DNA from: Hirsutella rhossiliensis
Lineage: Eukaryota; Ascomycota; Sordariomycetes; Hypocreales; Ophiocordycipitaceae
Assembly (NCBI RefSeq): GCF_020360975.1
Contig: NW_025408667.1
Span: forward strand, 6,386,001 to 6,450,000
DNA: 64,000 bases
Direction: 5' to 3'
Shown here: in pieces, positions 33,368 through 44,971 of the stretch
Position numbering within the stretch: position 1 is the first letter of the stretch
Layout of the letters: every line of letters starts with the position of its first letter
Notes under the pieces: model-generated
What the model saw: the letters and a program-made list of their open reading frames with translations, nothing else
Told to the model about the DNA's origin: nothing
Databases searched by the model: none
Translations under genes and position numbers: made by a program

Positions 33368-33413
33368 GCCATCCGTTGGTCGGGTCGTAACATCCGTTGG
33401 TCGGGTCGTAACA
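33368..33413 (-). repeat. 3' LTR of the young chromovirus, second part
   Basis: Last 46 bp of the LTR, holding the direct repeat CATCCGTTGGTCGGGTCGTAA twice in tandem, as at 40574-40618. The MULE target copy CCGTGTCATG precedes it. Confidence 0.93.
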
Positions 33414-33532
33414 TCAGGTCTCCTCCCTTGGTCTTGCCTCAAGACCTGCTTTAGCCGCCGTGTCGCATATCCTGGTCATTCTCTGCGTGAGTGTGTGCCG
33501 TTCCCTTTCTTCTTCCTTCATCATGGTCCGTC
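33414..33532 (+). promoter_or_regulatory. Leader of the antisense retrotransposon ORF
   Basis: 119 bp between the LTR end and the ATG at 33533, pyrimidine-rich (TTCCCTTTCTTCTTCCTTCA just upstream). In the sense direction it holds the polypurine tract. Its promoter would have to lie in the LTR; this is inference. Confidence 0.35.
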
Positions 33533-34129
33533 ATGCCGTCTGACCGTGTTTCCAAGAAAAGGGCCAAGGCCTCGTCGTCCATCCGTTGTGGTGTCCTGCT
33601 TTCCACGATCCTTTCGAATCCCGACATTCTTACGATGCCTTCTTGCTCGGCTTGCGAGCGTCGCGGACTCCGGAATGCCAGGTGTCGTCTTCGGATTCTG
33701 ATCGCTGTGTCGAATGCGTGCGCCTTCACCTTCCCGCTGCGACGTCCAAGGTATCGCCGGCACAGCTTCGAAATATTGCAATCAACACATCAAGCTCGAA
33801 CGCGAGCTTGAGGAGGCCGAGGAAAAGGTTCTGCGCCTTCGAAAACAAAAGAAATTATGGTTTGAAAAGATGATGCGGGCGGTCTCCGTGGATCGATAAC
33901 GTTGAGGAGCTGGAACGTGTCGAGAAAGAAGAGGCGGAGAAGGAGCGGCAACGAGGAGGAGGCGCGGCCGCCTTCCCTCACGACGATCGGTTACCCTCGA
34001 CTTCGTCGAGGATTGGGATTCTTGTACTCCCAGGTGTCGTTGTCTCCTTCTGTCTTAGCCCAATTTGGGTTGCTCGGGATTCGTCGGCGCCGGAAAATCC
34101 CATTTCGTCAGGAGGTTGATCTTTGTTGA
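33533..34129 (+). pseudogene. Antisense retrotransposon ORF: Zn2Cys6-like cluster plus coiled coil
   Basis: On the strand opposite gag-pol, from ATG 33533 (MPSDRVSKKRAKASSS), a cysteine cluster spans 33644-33740: CSACERRGL, EC, DRCVECVRLHLP, RC. Spacing is about CX2CX6CX9CX2CX6C, close to fungal Zn(II)2Cys6 binuclear clusters. It is followed by a charged coiled coil (LERELEEAEEKVLRLRKQKK; NVEELERVEKEEAEKERQR). Three to four frame changes interrupt it. It starts about 120 bp inside the element from the 3' LTR and ends tail-to-tail with pol, overlapping by about 20 bp. I recall similar predicted proteins in other Pezizomycotina genomes, but the function is unknown. Confidence 0.65.
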
Positions 34130-37100
34130 TTGAATTGTCGGAGAAGCGAACCACAATGGGTCAGGTGCTTGGTGGGTTCCCATGTGTTTTCCTCAGGTCC
34201 GTATCCTTTCCATTTTACAAGGTATTCCTGTTGCTGACCTTGTTTTCTTGTGTCCAGTATTTGTTCTGCTTCGTATTCTTGATCGTCGTCGACTTCGATT
34301 TTTTCCTGTGGTTTGGCGTTTCGTGGTGCTGGTTCCAATAATGAGATATGAAATATCGGGTGTATCCGCATTGTTGTTGGTAGCGAAAGTTCGTAGTTGA
34401 CTTTTGAAATGGTTTTCTTGACTTTGAACGGTCCAAGTTTCTTGAAATCCAATTTGTTGCTTGGTCGTTTTGTTTTGATGTTTCGTCGTACGAGGTAGAC
34501 CATGTCTCCTCTCGAAAGATTGGTCCCTGCAATCTTTTCCGATTGTAGTGAGTGGACATTCGTTCTCTGACGAATTGAAGTTCTTGTTGCATTTCTTCAT
34601 GCAATTTTCGTAGCTGATCTGCTTGCAGTATCGCTCGTTCCGCTTGTGGTCCTTGTCGAGTGACCTTGAATGCTTCTGGGTTGTATCCGTAATTGGCGTA
34701 TGCTGGTGAGAGCTTGGTTGTCTCTGTGACTGAGCTGTTGTAAGCTAGTTGTGCCGTCGGTAGCCATTTAACCCAATCGTTTTGTTCGTAGCTGATGTAG
34801 CATCGTAAATATTGTTCAAGCGTTTGGTTGAGTCGTTCTGTTTGTCCATCTGTTTGTGGGTGATAAGCTGTGCTGAGCTTATGTTTCGTCCCCAATTGTG
34901 CCATGAGAGCTTGCAAAACTTGGCCACAAATGTGCTTCCTCTGTCAGAGACAATCTCGTTCGGTAGTCCGTGATTGCTGACAATAGTTCGTAGGAACACA
35001 TATGCTAGCTCTTCTGCATTGCTTGCTTCTTTGTACGGCAAGAAGTATCCGTACTTCGTCAATCTGTCGGTAATGACGAATATGCTGTCGTACTTGACGT
35101 TGGTCATGGGTTCTTTGACAGTGGTAGCTTCGTGACATGGTCGAAAGCTATTGAATCCCATGGTTTTTCTGGTACTGGTAGTGGTTGTAATTCTCCGTAT
35201 GGCTTGTGTCGTTCAGCTTTGCTTCGTGCGCAAAGTTCGCATTTTCTGATAGTTTCGCTGATTCGTTTCTTCATCCGTGGAAAGTCGTAGATTCGTCGAA
35301 TTCTTTCCATCGTCCTCCGGATTCCTTGGTGTCCGTGTGTCGGGTGTTCGTGAATTTCGCGTATAACTTCGTCCTGAAGTTCTTCTGGTACAAAGATCTT
35401 TCCTTGATGCTTTGCCAGGCCATCTTCCCAAACAACTGGAAGTGGTTCCCAATCAACCTTATCGTAGGCTTGTTGGATCTTCTTCGTAAGGCCTTCGTCT
35501 GGATTGACCTTGAAGATTGCGTTAAGCTGTCGTTGTTGCATATTCCCTTCATTGTTGAGCTCAAGGAGTTGTCCTTTCACAATAGGTGCTCCTGTGTCGT
35601 AGTCGGATCGTCGGCTGAGGCATCAGCTCGACCGTTTTCGTTCCTTTTCTGTGGATTATTTCGTAGTCGAATTCTGATAGACATTCGGCCCATCGGATCT
35701 GTCGTCCGTTCAATTGTTGCGTCGTCGCGAAATGTGAGATGTTTTGTGATCTGTGTAGACCTTGATTTTGTGTTTGCTTCCGAGAAGGTAGTGTCGAAAT
35801 TCCTTAAAAGCTTGAATGATTGCGAGGAATTCTTTGTCGTAGATGGGGTAATTGAGTTCTGCGCCATGTAGCTTTTTCGAGTAGAATGCAATTGGTCGTA
35901 GTCTTCCTTCATCGTCCTTCTGTCCGATTTGTGCTCCTAGAGCAAAGTCTGATGCATCGGTTTCGAGTTCGATTTGTCGTTCTGGATCGAAGGTGGTTAA
36001 GACCGGTTCTTGCGTAATCGTCGTTTTGATGCATTCGAAAGCTTCGTTGGCTTTGTCGTCCCATGTAAACTCTTTTTCCTTCTTCGTTAAGTCGTGTAGT
36101 GGTGTTGCAATCTTTCCGAAATCTTTGATGAATCGTCGGTAGTAATTCGCAAATCCTAGGAAACTTTGTACGTCCTTGACGTTCTTTGGCGTTGGCCATT
36201 CTTTGACTGAGTTGATCTTGTCTTGTTGCATTCGTATCTCTCCTGGTGAGATCGTGTGTCCGAGGAAATCTACTTCCTGTGTGTGGAACTTGCTTTTTTC
36301 TGGTTCAACCAGTAACTTCGCATTCTGAAGTGCGCGGAGTACCTTGTGGACGTGTTCCTTGTGTTCTTCTAGGGTGTCCGAGAAGATTAGGATATCATCC
36401 AGGTATACTACCACAAAGATGTCCAAGTGTTCGCGTAGGACATTGTTGATCATCCGTTGGAAGGTAGCTGGTGCATTTGTGAGTCCAAATGGCATTACCA
36501 GATATTCGAATAGTCCGAATTTCGTTCTGAAAGCTGTCATCCATTCGTGTCCCTTTTTCATGCGTATTAAGTTGTAGGCGCCTTTGAGATCGAGGGCCGT
36601 AAACCATTTTTTGCCGTGCAGTCGATCTCGTAGTTCCGATATAAGCGGTAATGGTGTTCGGTCCTTCATTGTAATATCGTTTAGGCGTCTGTAGTCGACA
36701 ACTAGTCTTTCGTTTAGGTTGTAAATCTTATGGAACGTCGGCGTTCTTCCATCTTTGAGACAAATTTCGTGGTCCCATTGACTGTGTTCGGGTAACCCTG
36801 TCTCGAGTTCTTCCTTGAAGAGTTTGTCGTATTTCCGGTATTCCTGTGGGATGTTCTTCATTCTGTCTTGTGGGCTTTGTTCTTTCTTTTGAGAGCTGGT
36901 TTCCCTGACTCGAGCTCTTTGTTGATTTGTTCGAGGTCTTTCCTTAGAGTGGCAATAACTCTTCGGATCTTCTTGTTGTGTCCTTTGTTCTGTTTATGTC
37001 GGATGCCAGGTTGTACAGCCGTGTTGGTCAGTACGTGGGTCTTGTCAGTCGATTTTGTTGTGTCCGCCGGTTCGGTTGTTGTTTTCGTTTGTATCGCTGA

Positions 37101-38430
37101 AGCCCGTAATGATTTGCTTGAACGGTCATCCCTTTCGTCCTGTTCAGTGGCTAAATCATCGCAAAATTTTGCTTTCTCCCAAATCTGCTGGTCTTGAAAC
37201 TTGCGTCTTCGTTCCAACGCAGCTGGCCAGTTTTCCAGTTGATCAGTGGGTTGCTCTCCTGTAACCATGGAAGCCCTAACACAAGGTCGTGTTCTCCAAT
37301 GTCCATGATGTCGAAGTCGACTCGTTCGTCGTGGCCCTGGATATTGATGTCGAGGTGATCAATCTCCATATCAATGATTCCGTTGTTATAGTTGAAGGCC
37401 TCTCCTTCGATATTCGTGAGTTCATATGGATCTTTCTTGTGTCTCCATGGGAGTCGGTAACGATTGATGACTCTAGGTGAAACGTAATTGCCCATCGCGC
37501 CGCAATCCAATAGTGCGTGTACGTGATGTCCCGCGATTTGGATGTCCAATACCATTTGGTTGCCATGGCTTGCCGTTGCCATGCATAGGGTCCTTGGATC
37601 TTGTCGTGTCGTGCCAGTCTGTAGCCCTTTACAGATGGCGTACCTCGTTTTTGCCTGGTCCTTATTCGTTTCATTTGGGTATTCTTCGATTTGTTGTTGA
37701 TATCGTTTCTTTATGTTTTCGTCGCGTGGTGTCGTGTCGGGGCTCAAGAGACTGATTTCTTGTAGCCAATCGAAGATTTCTTGTTTCTCAACGCTGTGTT
37801 GTTTGCATTGTGCTGCTTCGCAGTTGATTGCGTACCGTGCTTCGCAATTCTGTTCGTTTTCGTACCAGGAATCGAGTTTTCGTTCTGCGTCTTTCTGTTT
37901 TGCGCGTAGTTCTTCTGCGTTAATTTTTCCTTGGTCGAATGTAGCTTGTAGCCTTCGTAGGTGTCGCCAGTAGTCCTTTGGTGCACCGTTGTGTCGTTTG
38001 TGCCATGCTCGTGCCTTTTCGTGTTCGTGAACTTTGCAGTTCGTGTGCACATTCGTTGTAATCTTCTTCGTCGCATCTGATTCGTTGCGCGAGTCTTGTG
38101 AAGATAGATGGTTCGGATGCCTTAGAGCGAGTGGCGTTGTGCCATTCCCCAATTTTGGCGTGTTTGTGGATTTTGCATGTTTCCGAAAGACATCTCGTTA
38201 AAGAACCGTAATCATCGCGGCATTCAAGTGGCGTGCCGTAATCGGGTTCCAATAACATGACTTGGTCGTTCGGGTAACGTTGATCGATTTTCCAGTAGTC
38301 CAGTTCCGTGCTTAGGTAGGGTTTCGAAAGTATTTGTCCGTCGAATCTGACTGGGAAAGCGTTGTGTCGTGCCTTCTTCTGAAGTGTATCATGCAGTCCA
38401 AATAGACGCATGAGATCCATGAAATATGTT
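34108..38430 (-). pseudogene. Pol: protease, RT, RNase H, integrase, chromodomain, frameshifted
   Basis: A Cys/His-rich linker (CRDDYGSLTRCLSETCKIHK) precedes the protease (HALLDCGAMGNYV near 37500, active site DCGA). The RT has VVYLDDILIF near 36400 but lacks about 40 residues of the fingers after YNLNE near 36711. RNase H follows (ELETDASDFALG near 35960). The integrase HHCC domain (HEHPTHGHQG ... CELCARSKAERH) is near 35210-35360, and the DDE core ([27 protein letters not shown]) spans 34830-35140. The chromodomain ([20 protein letters not shown], then KWKGYGPEENTWEP) is at about 34125-34278. Many single-base frame changes occur but almost no premature stops within segments. Confidence 0.88.
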
Positions 38431-39189
38431 TGTGCTCTTCGTGACTGAGCACTGTTCTTGGGTCATCTGAAAATTCTCCTCGTGGTTGCCATTCTCGTTG
38501 TAGAGCTGTAAAGGTGTCGACCGCGGCGATAGCCACAGCGTAGTCTCCTCCGCGTGGTGCCGGTTGGTATCGAATCAATGCAGCTTGTTGGTTTTCCGTG
38601 AGAATTTGAGGTATTTGTTGAGTTCCATTTTGAGCATTTCTTCGAATTCTTCGAAGTATGGAGCGTGTTCTCCAATCGTGGCGTTTTCCCTTAGTAGTGA
38701 GGGTGGTGGTGCGAGTTCATCCTCGTCTTCTGTTTCTTGTAGCGTGTCTTGTTCTTCAGAGCTTGTGTCGTCGAAACTTCGTTGTTCCTCTTCGGGTTGT
38801 TGTCCGAGTTTCGTGAGCATAAGGGCTGCGTCCGTATCTTCTTTGTTATGTTGTTTATAGACTGCCCGTCGTTGTTGTCGATCCTTATTTCGCATGTCTT
38901 CCTGGAATCGTTTGCCGTTCTTCCTGATCCAGTCTTGTGAGACTCCTTCAGGATAGGGGTATTCTGGTTCTGCGAATTTGACTTGTTTCTGTGTTGTGGG
39001 ATCTCTTCGTTGCACCATTGCAAGGGTTTCTTTGGTGGCTTTGGGAACCATCCGGTACCGTTTTGTCGCTTAGGTGTACCGTGCATTTGTCGTCGTAGCA
39101 TGCAGTCCAACTAAGGAGTTCATGCTTTGGTTCCTGCTTGTTAGTAGCGTTCAGGTGTCTCTTACCTTCTGGGGCTGGGGCCCAGTGAA

Positions 39190-40093
39190 CTTTCTTCCTT
39201 GCGAGGTTGCTTGCAATTTCGTGAGAAATGTCCAACTTTCCCGCAGTTGAAGCATTTTCCTTCGCCCTTCTTTGTTGCATCCAGGTCCATTTTGCCTGGG
39301 TTAGTTGTGTGGGCGTAAGCAATGGAGTTTCGCGCTTCTTCTTGTAGTTGGCGCGTCGGTTAAAGTTGTTCCCATAGGAAGGGTTCCAGTTTCCTCTTCC
39401 TTGTTTCTTTCTTGGCGTCGCGCATACTGTCTGTCGTCGATTCGTACTGCCATAGCAATGTAGTCCGAGAGGTTGTCAGGTCGATTTTCCTTGTAGAGCT
39501 CGTCCTGACTTCTTCTTTCAGCCCGTCGTAGAATCGTGACATAAGAGGTTCGTCGTCCCAATCAAGCTTTGAGGTGACTTGACGGAACTTCGCAGCATAA
39601 TCCGATGCTGAGATCCTTTGTCGGAGTTCTCGAAGTTTCTGTTCGGCCTCTCGTTCCTCGTCGGTTGTTCCGAATACCTTCGTAATGGCTTCTTCGAATC
39701 CTTGAAACTGGCAAAGACTTCGTCTGTCTCGTTGTCTCGTCGCGCTGGTTGGTTGTCGAGAAAGTCCTCATGATGGGTCCAAACCAGGCGAGTGCCGTTC
39801 CAGATAAACAATTTCCTGCGTGGAGTACCCTTTCGACTGGGTCCGAGAGCTTGGTCGGATAGAATCGGTGGTAGGCTTTGAGTTGGGTGAGAAAGTCTCG
39901 AAGCGTGCCATGAGTACCGTCGAATGGTCCTGGCTGTTTTGGTTTGACTGCTTCTCCGATGTCCCTGACTTGTCCGTTGCCTCCTCCGTTCCTGAGCACT
40001 TGGACCTCCTGTCGAAGGCTGATGATTTCGCGCATCATGTCCTGCGGCGACACGGTGTCCCGAGTTGGTTGATCCAGTTTGCTGTGCAGGCAT
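39190..40093 (-). pseudogene. Gag with CCHC zinc knuckle, frameshifted
   Basis: From an ATG at 40093 (MPAQQTGSTNSG) the capsid-like region follows in another frame (QPGPFDGTHGTLRDFLTQLK; GNCLSGTALAWFGPIM), then YAAKFRQVTSKLDWDDEPLM. A zinc knuckle (KCFNCGKVGHFSRNC) lies around 39200-39255. Several single-base frame changes break it. Gag packages the element RNA in virus-like particles. Its order before pol fixes the element on the minus strand. Confidence 0.8.
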
Positions 40094-40156
40094 GTTGACA
40101 GTTATGCGATATTGCTCAGAGAGACGCGGTATCGTTCTGAACAAGAGCTTTCAACG

Positions 40157-40618
40157 TGTGACGACCGGTGATATTCCCAAGGATAAACCTGTCGGGTTTA
40201 TGTTGGCAGATACAACAGGGCGTGGTCTGAGCAATGATAAGTATGTCACGTTGGTGATGAGTCGGAGGTCGTAGACCGTAGACTGTAACCAGGTAATCAA
40301 GTGATCGGAATCAGAGATGAGATCGTGATAGGGATCGTAATGATTGTGTTGAAAGCTAAAGAGCTATCTAGTCTAAAGGAGTGAAATGGGGCAGCTATAT
40401 ACCCAACTGCCCGTCTCTGATCGCGAGTGCTGGAGGTGATCACAGAGGTGATCACCTTGATCGATGAACGATCCGTCGAGCACCGCTCGCTTGATCGTAA
40501 GGCGATCCACCGATCACCTTTCGCATGGTCACGTGATCCTTCAGCGGTTAGTCATCCCTGGCCCGTGTCATGGCCATCCGTTGGTCGGGTCGTAACATCC
40601 GTTGGTCGGGTCGTAACA
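40157..40618 (-). repeat. 5' LTR of the young chromovirus
   Basis: 462 bp with TG...CA ends, next to the gag leader. It is 7 bp shorter than its partner through deletions only. Confidence 0.95.
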
Positions 40619-40623
40619 GATCT

Positions 40624-40833
40624 ATATATAAAGAAATCGCTAATATATTCTTTCTAGGATCCTAATAGACCTCTATTATAGGCAAGATATATATAATTAG
40701 GGCATCCCTCTAAGCTAGGATAAAGAGGACGATAACTAAGCGGCGCTTTATATAATACTTAAACCGCTTAAAGACTACGATATCGATTCCTTTCTTTTAA
40801 AAGAAATAATAGCTTAGTATATAAGAGAGCTTT
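40624..40833 (+). pseudogene. RIPed integrase-like transposase, middle fragment
   Basis: Joining 29704 to 40624 across the GATCT duplication keeps the reading frame. The segment reads ...LKPLKDYDIDSFLLKEIIA with stops only at TAA/TAG. It ends at the GCTTT target site of the second Gypsy insertion. Confidence 0.65.
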
Positions 40834-41017
40834 TATTACGGAGTAGGCAGAGGCGTATATATAGGTGCCGTCTATAGGATAATATTAATAAGCTATATAG
40901 AGCTCTTCTATACGCGGCTAGCCCGCCCCTATACTTATAGGATCCGGCCTCCGTATATAACTATATAGCTAGGCCGCGGCCTAAGCCTATTACCTATAAT
41001 AGTTAAAGACTCTTATA
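40834..41017 (-). repeat. 3' LTR of the short-LTR Gypsy element
   Basis: Direct repeat of 55317-55502 with mainly transition differences. Confidence 0.9.
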
Positions 41018-41639
41018 TAATGCCCTCCCTCGAGCGCGGCGTAGCGCTGCCCTATTAACGGCTCCCGTATAATTAGGCCTATACCGCGGGCTCTTCCCTA
41101 CCCTTTCCCGTTAATAGGGCCGGCCCTACTAGCCCTATTATCCCCGCGCTTATTAGCCCGGGCAGCCGGGACCTAGCTCTATACTCGTTAGCTAGCTAGC
41201 CATTTAAATAAGGGCGTAACCTATTATATACGCCCCTAGGTAGCCGGCGGCTAGTCCGGACCTATATAAGCCTTAGGTTGCCCGTCTCCTCTACCTTAGG
41301 TAGTATCCTCTACTAAGGGGAATATAAGGCGGCATCCCCCCTTTCCCCCTTCCTTTCCTTCTTTTCTTTCTTTAACCGTAGTAGTAGTATTAATAGGTAA
41401 GTTCCGCTTTACTTAGGGCGTTAGTCTGTTCTTAGCTATACGGGCCGCTCTATTAATATATACTTATAGTAGTAGCGGTAGTAGCAATAATAGCCTTAAT
41501 AATAATAATAACTTTAATTAATAAGTTCCGCGCCTTATAGAGCGGGAGGCCGTATTCTATCGTACTAACTTCCGCGATAGATATATCCGCCTCTCCCTCT
41601 CTTACCTCTTCCTTCTTAGAGCGTATAGAGTCGTTCGTC

Positions 41640-42490
41640 GATGCCGTGCTAGCCGCGGCCGACGATGACTCCGCCGCTACCGCCGCTCCTACCTACGCCG
41701 CTGCTACCGCTCCTACCGCCGCCGCCGCCGCCTCTACTACGCTATTCGCTCTTACGTCGCCCCTTAAGGTAACGACGCCGTCCCTGCCGCTACCTATAAC
41801 GCCCGGCCCCTCGGCCCCCGCCTCTATCTCCGCTACCCCCGTAAGTCCGTAGTTAGGCAAGCGTAATAGACGTTATCCGCTAACCTCTTATAGTATAAGC
41901 GCTGGCATAGCCGGCGCCGCCCGCTCGGCCCCTATATACGTTATACGTCGTAGAGCTGACTACCCGATTAGGCCGGCGCCGCCGCGGCGGCAGCTGCTAC
42001 TAGTGCGCGCGAGCCGGCCGCGCCTATAAGGCGGCGCCTCCCGTCCTACTCGCTACGGCGTCGGCTTAGAAGGCCGGCTTATATAGGTAGGCGCGGGGGG
42101 CTGCTAAGAAGCGCCTTACCGCCGCCGCCGCCGCCTACTATAACCTCCGCGCCCTCGAGCGATAGGGCCTTATGCTTAAGTAAGTCCTACTCTTTCGCTC
42201 CCTTATTTCCGCCTTTAATATACCCGGCGCTAGGGATACTGCCTCCGTCGCCCTATCGGCGGTCCCCTTAGCCGTGCCCGCCTCCGCTACCGCCGCTGCC
42301 CCTACCGCCGCCGCTAGCCGCCGCCCCTCTACCCCCGGAGCCGCCGCCGCCGCCGACTAGCTTACGGGCTTAGAGGGCTACCTTAGCGCCTTAGAGACCG
42401 CCGCCGCCGCTAATAAGAAGGAGGAGGCCGATAAGGATAACGATAATAAAGATAATAATAATAATAACGATAAGGAATAGGCCTAGGTAG
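41640..42490 (+). pseudogene. Possible antisense ORF remnant of the short-LTR Gypsy element
   Basis: On the strand opposite pol, between the 3' LTR and integrase, an Ala/Pro/Thr-rich stretch is followed in another frame by GGSCY-stop-CARAGRAYKAAPP near 41985-42030. That is CX2CX6(C to Y) if RIP is undone by eye. A helix-rich segment (LTAAAAAYYNLRALER, LMLKQVLLFRSLISAFN) and a Lys/Glu/Asp/Asn-rich end come next. Position and layout match the antisense ORF of the chromovirus. Homology is not shown, and the low-complexity start makes this tentative. Confidence 0.35.
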
Positions 42491-44971
42491 TTTAAGGGCT
42501 CTACCCTATAATAAATACTATTTTTATCTCTGCCTATACTATTACGCTTATATTGCCTATATTACCGTAACTGCCCCCTCCGCTATACCTACTTCGTAGT
42601 CTTAGCCCGGGCTACTATCGGTAGTCCGCTAGTTTATCGTTCTTATCTACCGTTCTAAATAAGGCTTCGAACTTATTAAGGGCTATAGTTCCCGTAAACT
42701 TATATATAGGTTCCTACGTAAGGTCGAGATACCCGCGCTACTTAACGAGGACCTCCTAGCGTTTCCCCCTACTAACCTTTTTCTAGCGCGCGGCCTATAT
42801 TTCTTTAACCTTAAACTCGTCCTCTCCCTTTACCTCGATTATAGGCGGTTAGGCGTCTGCTACTTCTTATCTAGGCAGCGGGTTGAAGGAGGCTCTATAA
42901 AGGAGGTCTACGTTAATCTTATTATAGACCCTTATTAGGAGACTATCGAGCTCTATAACCTATAGGCTAATAACCCTCTATACCGTAAACTTCGTATATA
43001 GCTAGTTAAGCTTCTTCTTTAGCCGTGCCGACCTATAGTTACGGAGGTCTAGCTATACCTTATCTCTTACCGTAAACCTATCTACTAGGGCCTTAGTCTT
43101 ATTAGCGTGCCGCTCTTAATCTTACGCTATGGCGGCTATCGTAGATTAGTAATAATCTATAGTCTCCTATAGCTTTCGTACGAACGCGGAGGCGCGGCCC
43201 TCTAGTAATAAATTGCTATACTACTCCGCTACTATATCTACGGTAAAGGGAACTAATAAGGGTAGTTCGAAGCTATACGTTATAAAGAAAAGGGCTATCC
43301 TAATAGAGGTATATAGTCTACTATTTAACGTAAGTTAGGCCGCGGGGAGCTAACGGTCTTAGTCTACTTAGTTATAAGCTACGATAGCCTATAGGTAAGC
43401 CTATACCTCTTAGTTAACCCTCTTAGGCCCTCCGTTAGTCTATAGGTAATATACTATACTAAGTAGCTACGTAATCTAAAGTAGCTAGTATAGGTACTAC
43501 TAAAAGCAGCTAGTTTAATTCGATCCCCTATCGCTTATAATAGAGGCTAGCTAGCTATATAAGCGGGCCTAGTATTATAGGAAGCGCTTTACGTAAGACT
43601 CTATATCTATAGATAGTATCGGCTTTAATACTATAGACTTATTAAGTCGGTCCTTAATTACCTATATATAGCGGTTGCCGCCCTTTATAAGTAGGAGGTC
43701 CGTTATAAAGTCTATCTATATATATATATAGAACCGGTCGGGCACTAGAAGCTACTTAAGTAGCCCTTTAAGCTACGCCCTTTAAATCTTAGTACGGCTA
43801 TAGATATTATAGTTATAGAGGAAGCGGCGAACGTAGTACTATAGGAGGGGCTAGTAGAAATCCCTTGCAAGGCCTACTACTATGCCCTGCCTACCTAAGT
43901 AGCCTACGATACTAGAGTTATAGACGAGCTAGACTAGCTTCCCTCGGAGCTCGTTCCGTTTATCTAGCTCCGGCGGTCTATCCTTCTCCTTAGCTTCTAT
44001 AGTATATAGCGCGCCCGGCACCTATAGTCTCCCCCGCTAACGTAGGTGCCCCTATAGGTCGATATAATAGTCGGCTACTTATACCTTTAGCTTTAGGGAC
44101 CTTATCTTAGAATACCCGCGCCGTACGCGCCCTTAGGCCGGTCTATCCCTCCTCGCCGGGCTAAGGTAGAGGTATAAGGGAAGGCTTATCTATTAGCGCC
44201 GCGCCTTCCTCTACTAAGGAAGCTCCTATATAAGTCCGTAGCGCTTCTTATAGGATAAGCTATAGATCCTAGGCCTCGATATCCGCTCTTATCGGCCGGT
44301 CTTAATCCTTTTAAGAAAGCGTATCTAAGACTATAGAGTCCTACCCTAGCCGGTACTTAATCGAGAAGTTAAAGCGTAAGAGATACTCTACTTAGCGGGC
44401 TTACCGCTCTAAGAGGTACTAGCGAGTTATAAAGTACTTAAGGTTCCTATAGTCTATAAGAACCTCGAAGCTCTTATAGCTCCGGAGCTCCGCTTACTAT
44501 TGCTCGAGGTAGCTAATAATCGCTAGTATCTCCTTATCGTAAATAGCGTAATTCCGCTCTACTAGGGTTAGCTTACGGGAGTAAAACGCTACTAGTTACT
44601 TCCGCCTATCTACCTCCTAGGAGAGCGTTCCTTTAAGTGCCTAGCCGCTATAGTCCGCTTTAACTAACGTAAACCGGTTAAAGTCCTACTAAAGTAGCAC
44701 CGGGGCTTAAGAGAATAGGTCCTTAAGCGTATAGAACGCTCCTTCCTATATAGGCCCTTAGTAAAAGGCGGTCTGCTTCCTAGTAATCTCGTTTAAGGGC
44801 ATTATAATATAGGAGAAGCCCTTAATAAATATCTTATAATAGTTCGCGAACCTAAGGAAGCTCCGTACGCCTATCTATATAGTTAGGGTAGCCTAGTCTT
44901 AAATCGCCTAGATCTTTATAGGATCCGCCTATATACCTATGCCGGTATAGATAATAAAGCCTAGGTACTTA
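42491..44971 (-). pseudogene. RIPed pol of the short-LTR Gypsy: RNase H and integrase part
   Basis: On the minus strand near 43680-43990 the integrase zinc-binding domain is legible (NSSIVGYLGRQ, LARDFY, YYVRRFLYNYNIYSRTKI), with His and Cys codons changed to Tyr by RIP, followed by LVPDRFYIYI-like core sequence. RT connection and RNase H lie toward 44971, where the second Gypsy copy interrupts the gene. Confidence 0.75.

Larger units (their letters stand above)
29705..40618 (-). mobile_element. Chromovirus (Ty3/Gypsy) LTR retrotransposon, not RIPed, interrupted by a MULE
   Basis: It is flanked by the 5-bp duplication GATCT (29700-29704, 40619-40623). The LTRs start TGTGACGACC and end GGTCGTAACA in plus orientation. 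Net length without the MULE and its duplicated target is about 7.67 kb. Coding order on the minus strand is gag, protease, reverse transcriptase, RNase H, integrase, chromodomain. A purine-rich tract (reverse complement of the bases after 33413, GGGAGGAGACC) precedes the 3' LTR. I found no standard tRNA-complementary primer site after 40157. An antisense gene occupies the 3' end. Confidence 0.96.

Noticed and set aside
41646..41852. Stand-alone 68-codon Ala/Thr/Pro-rich gene
   Set aside because: Low-complexity, and inside a RIPed retroelement. At most it is the start of the antisense ORF remnant.
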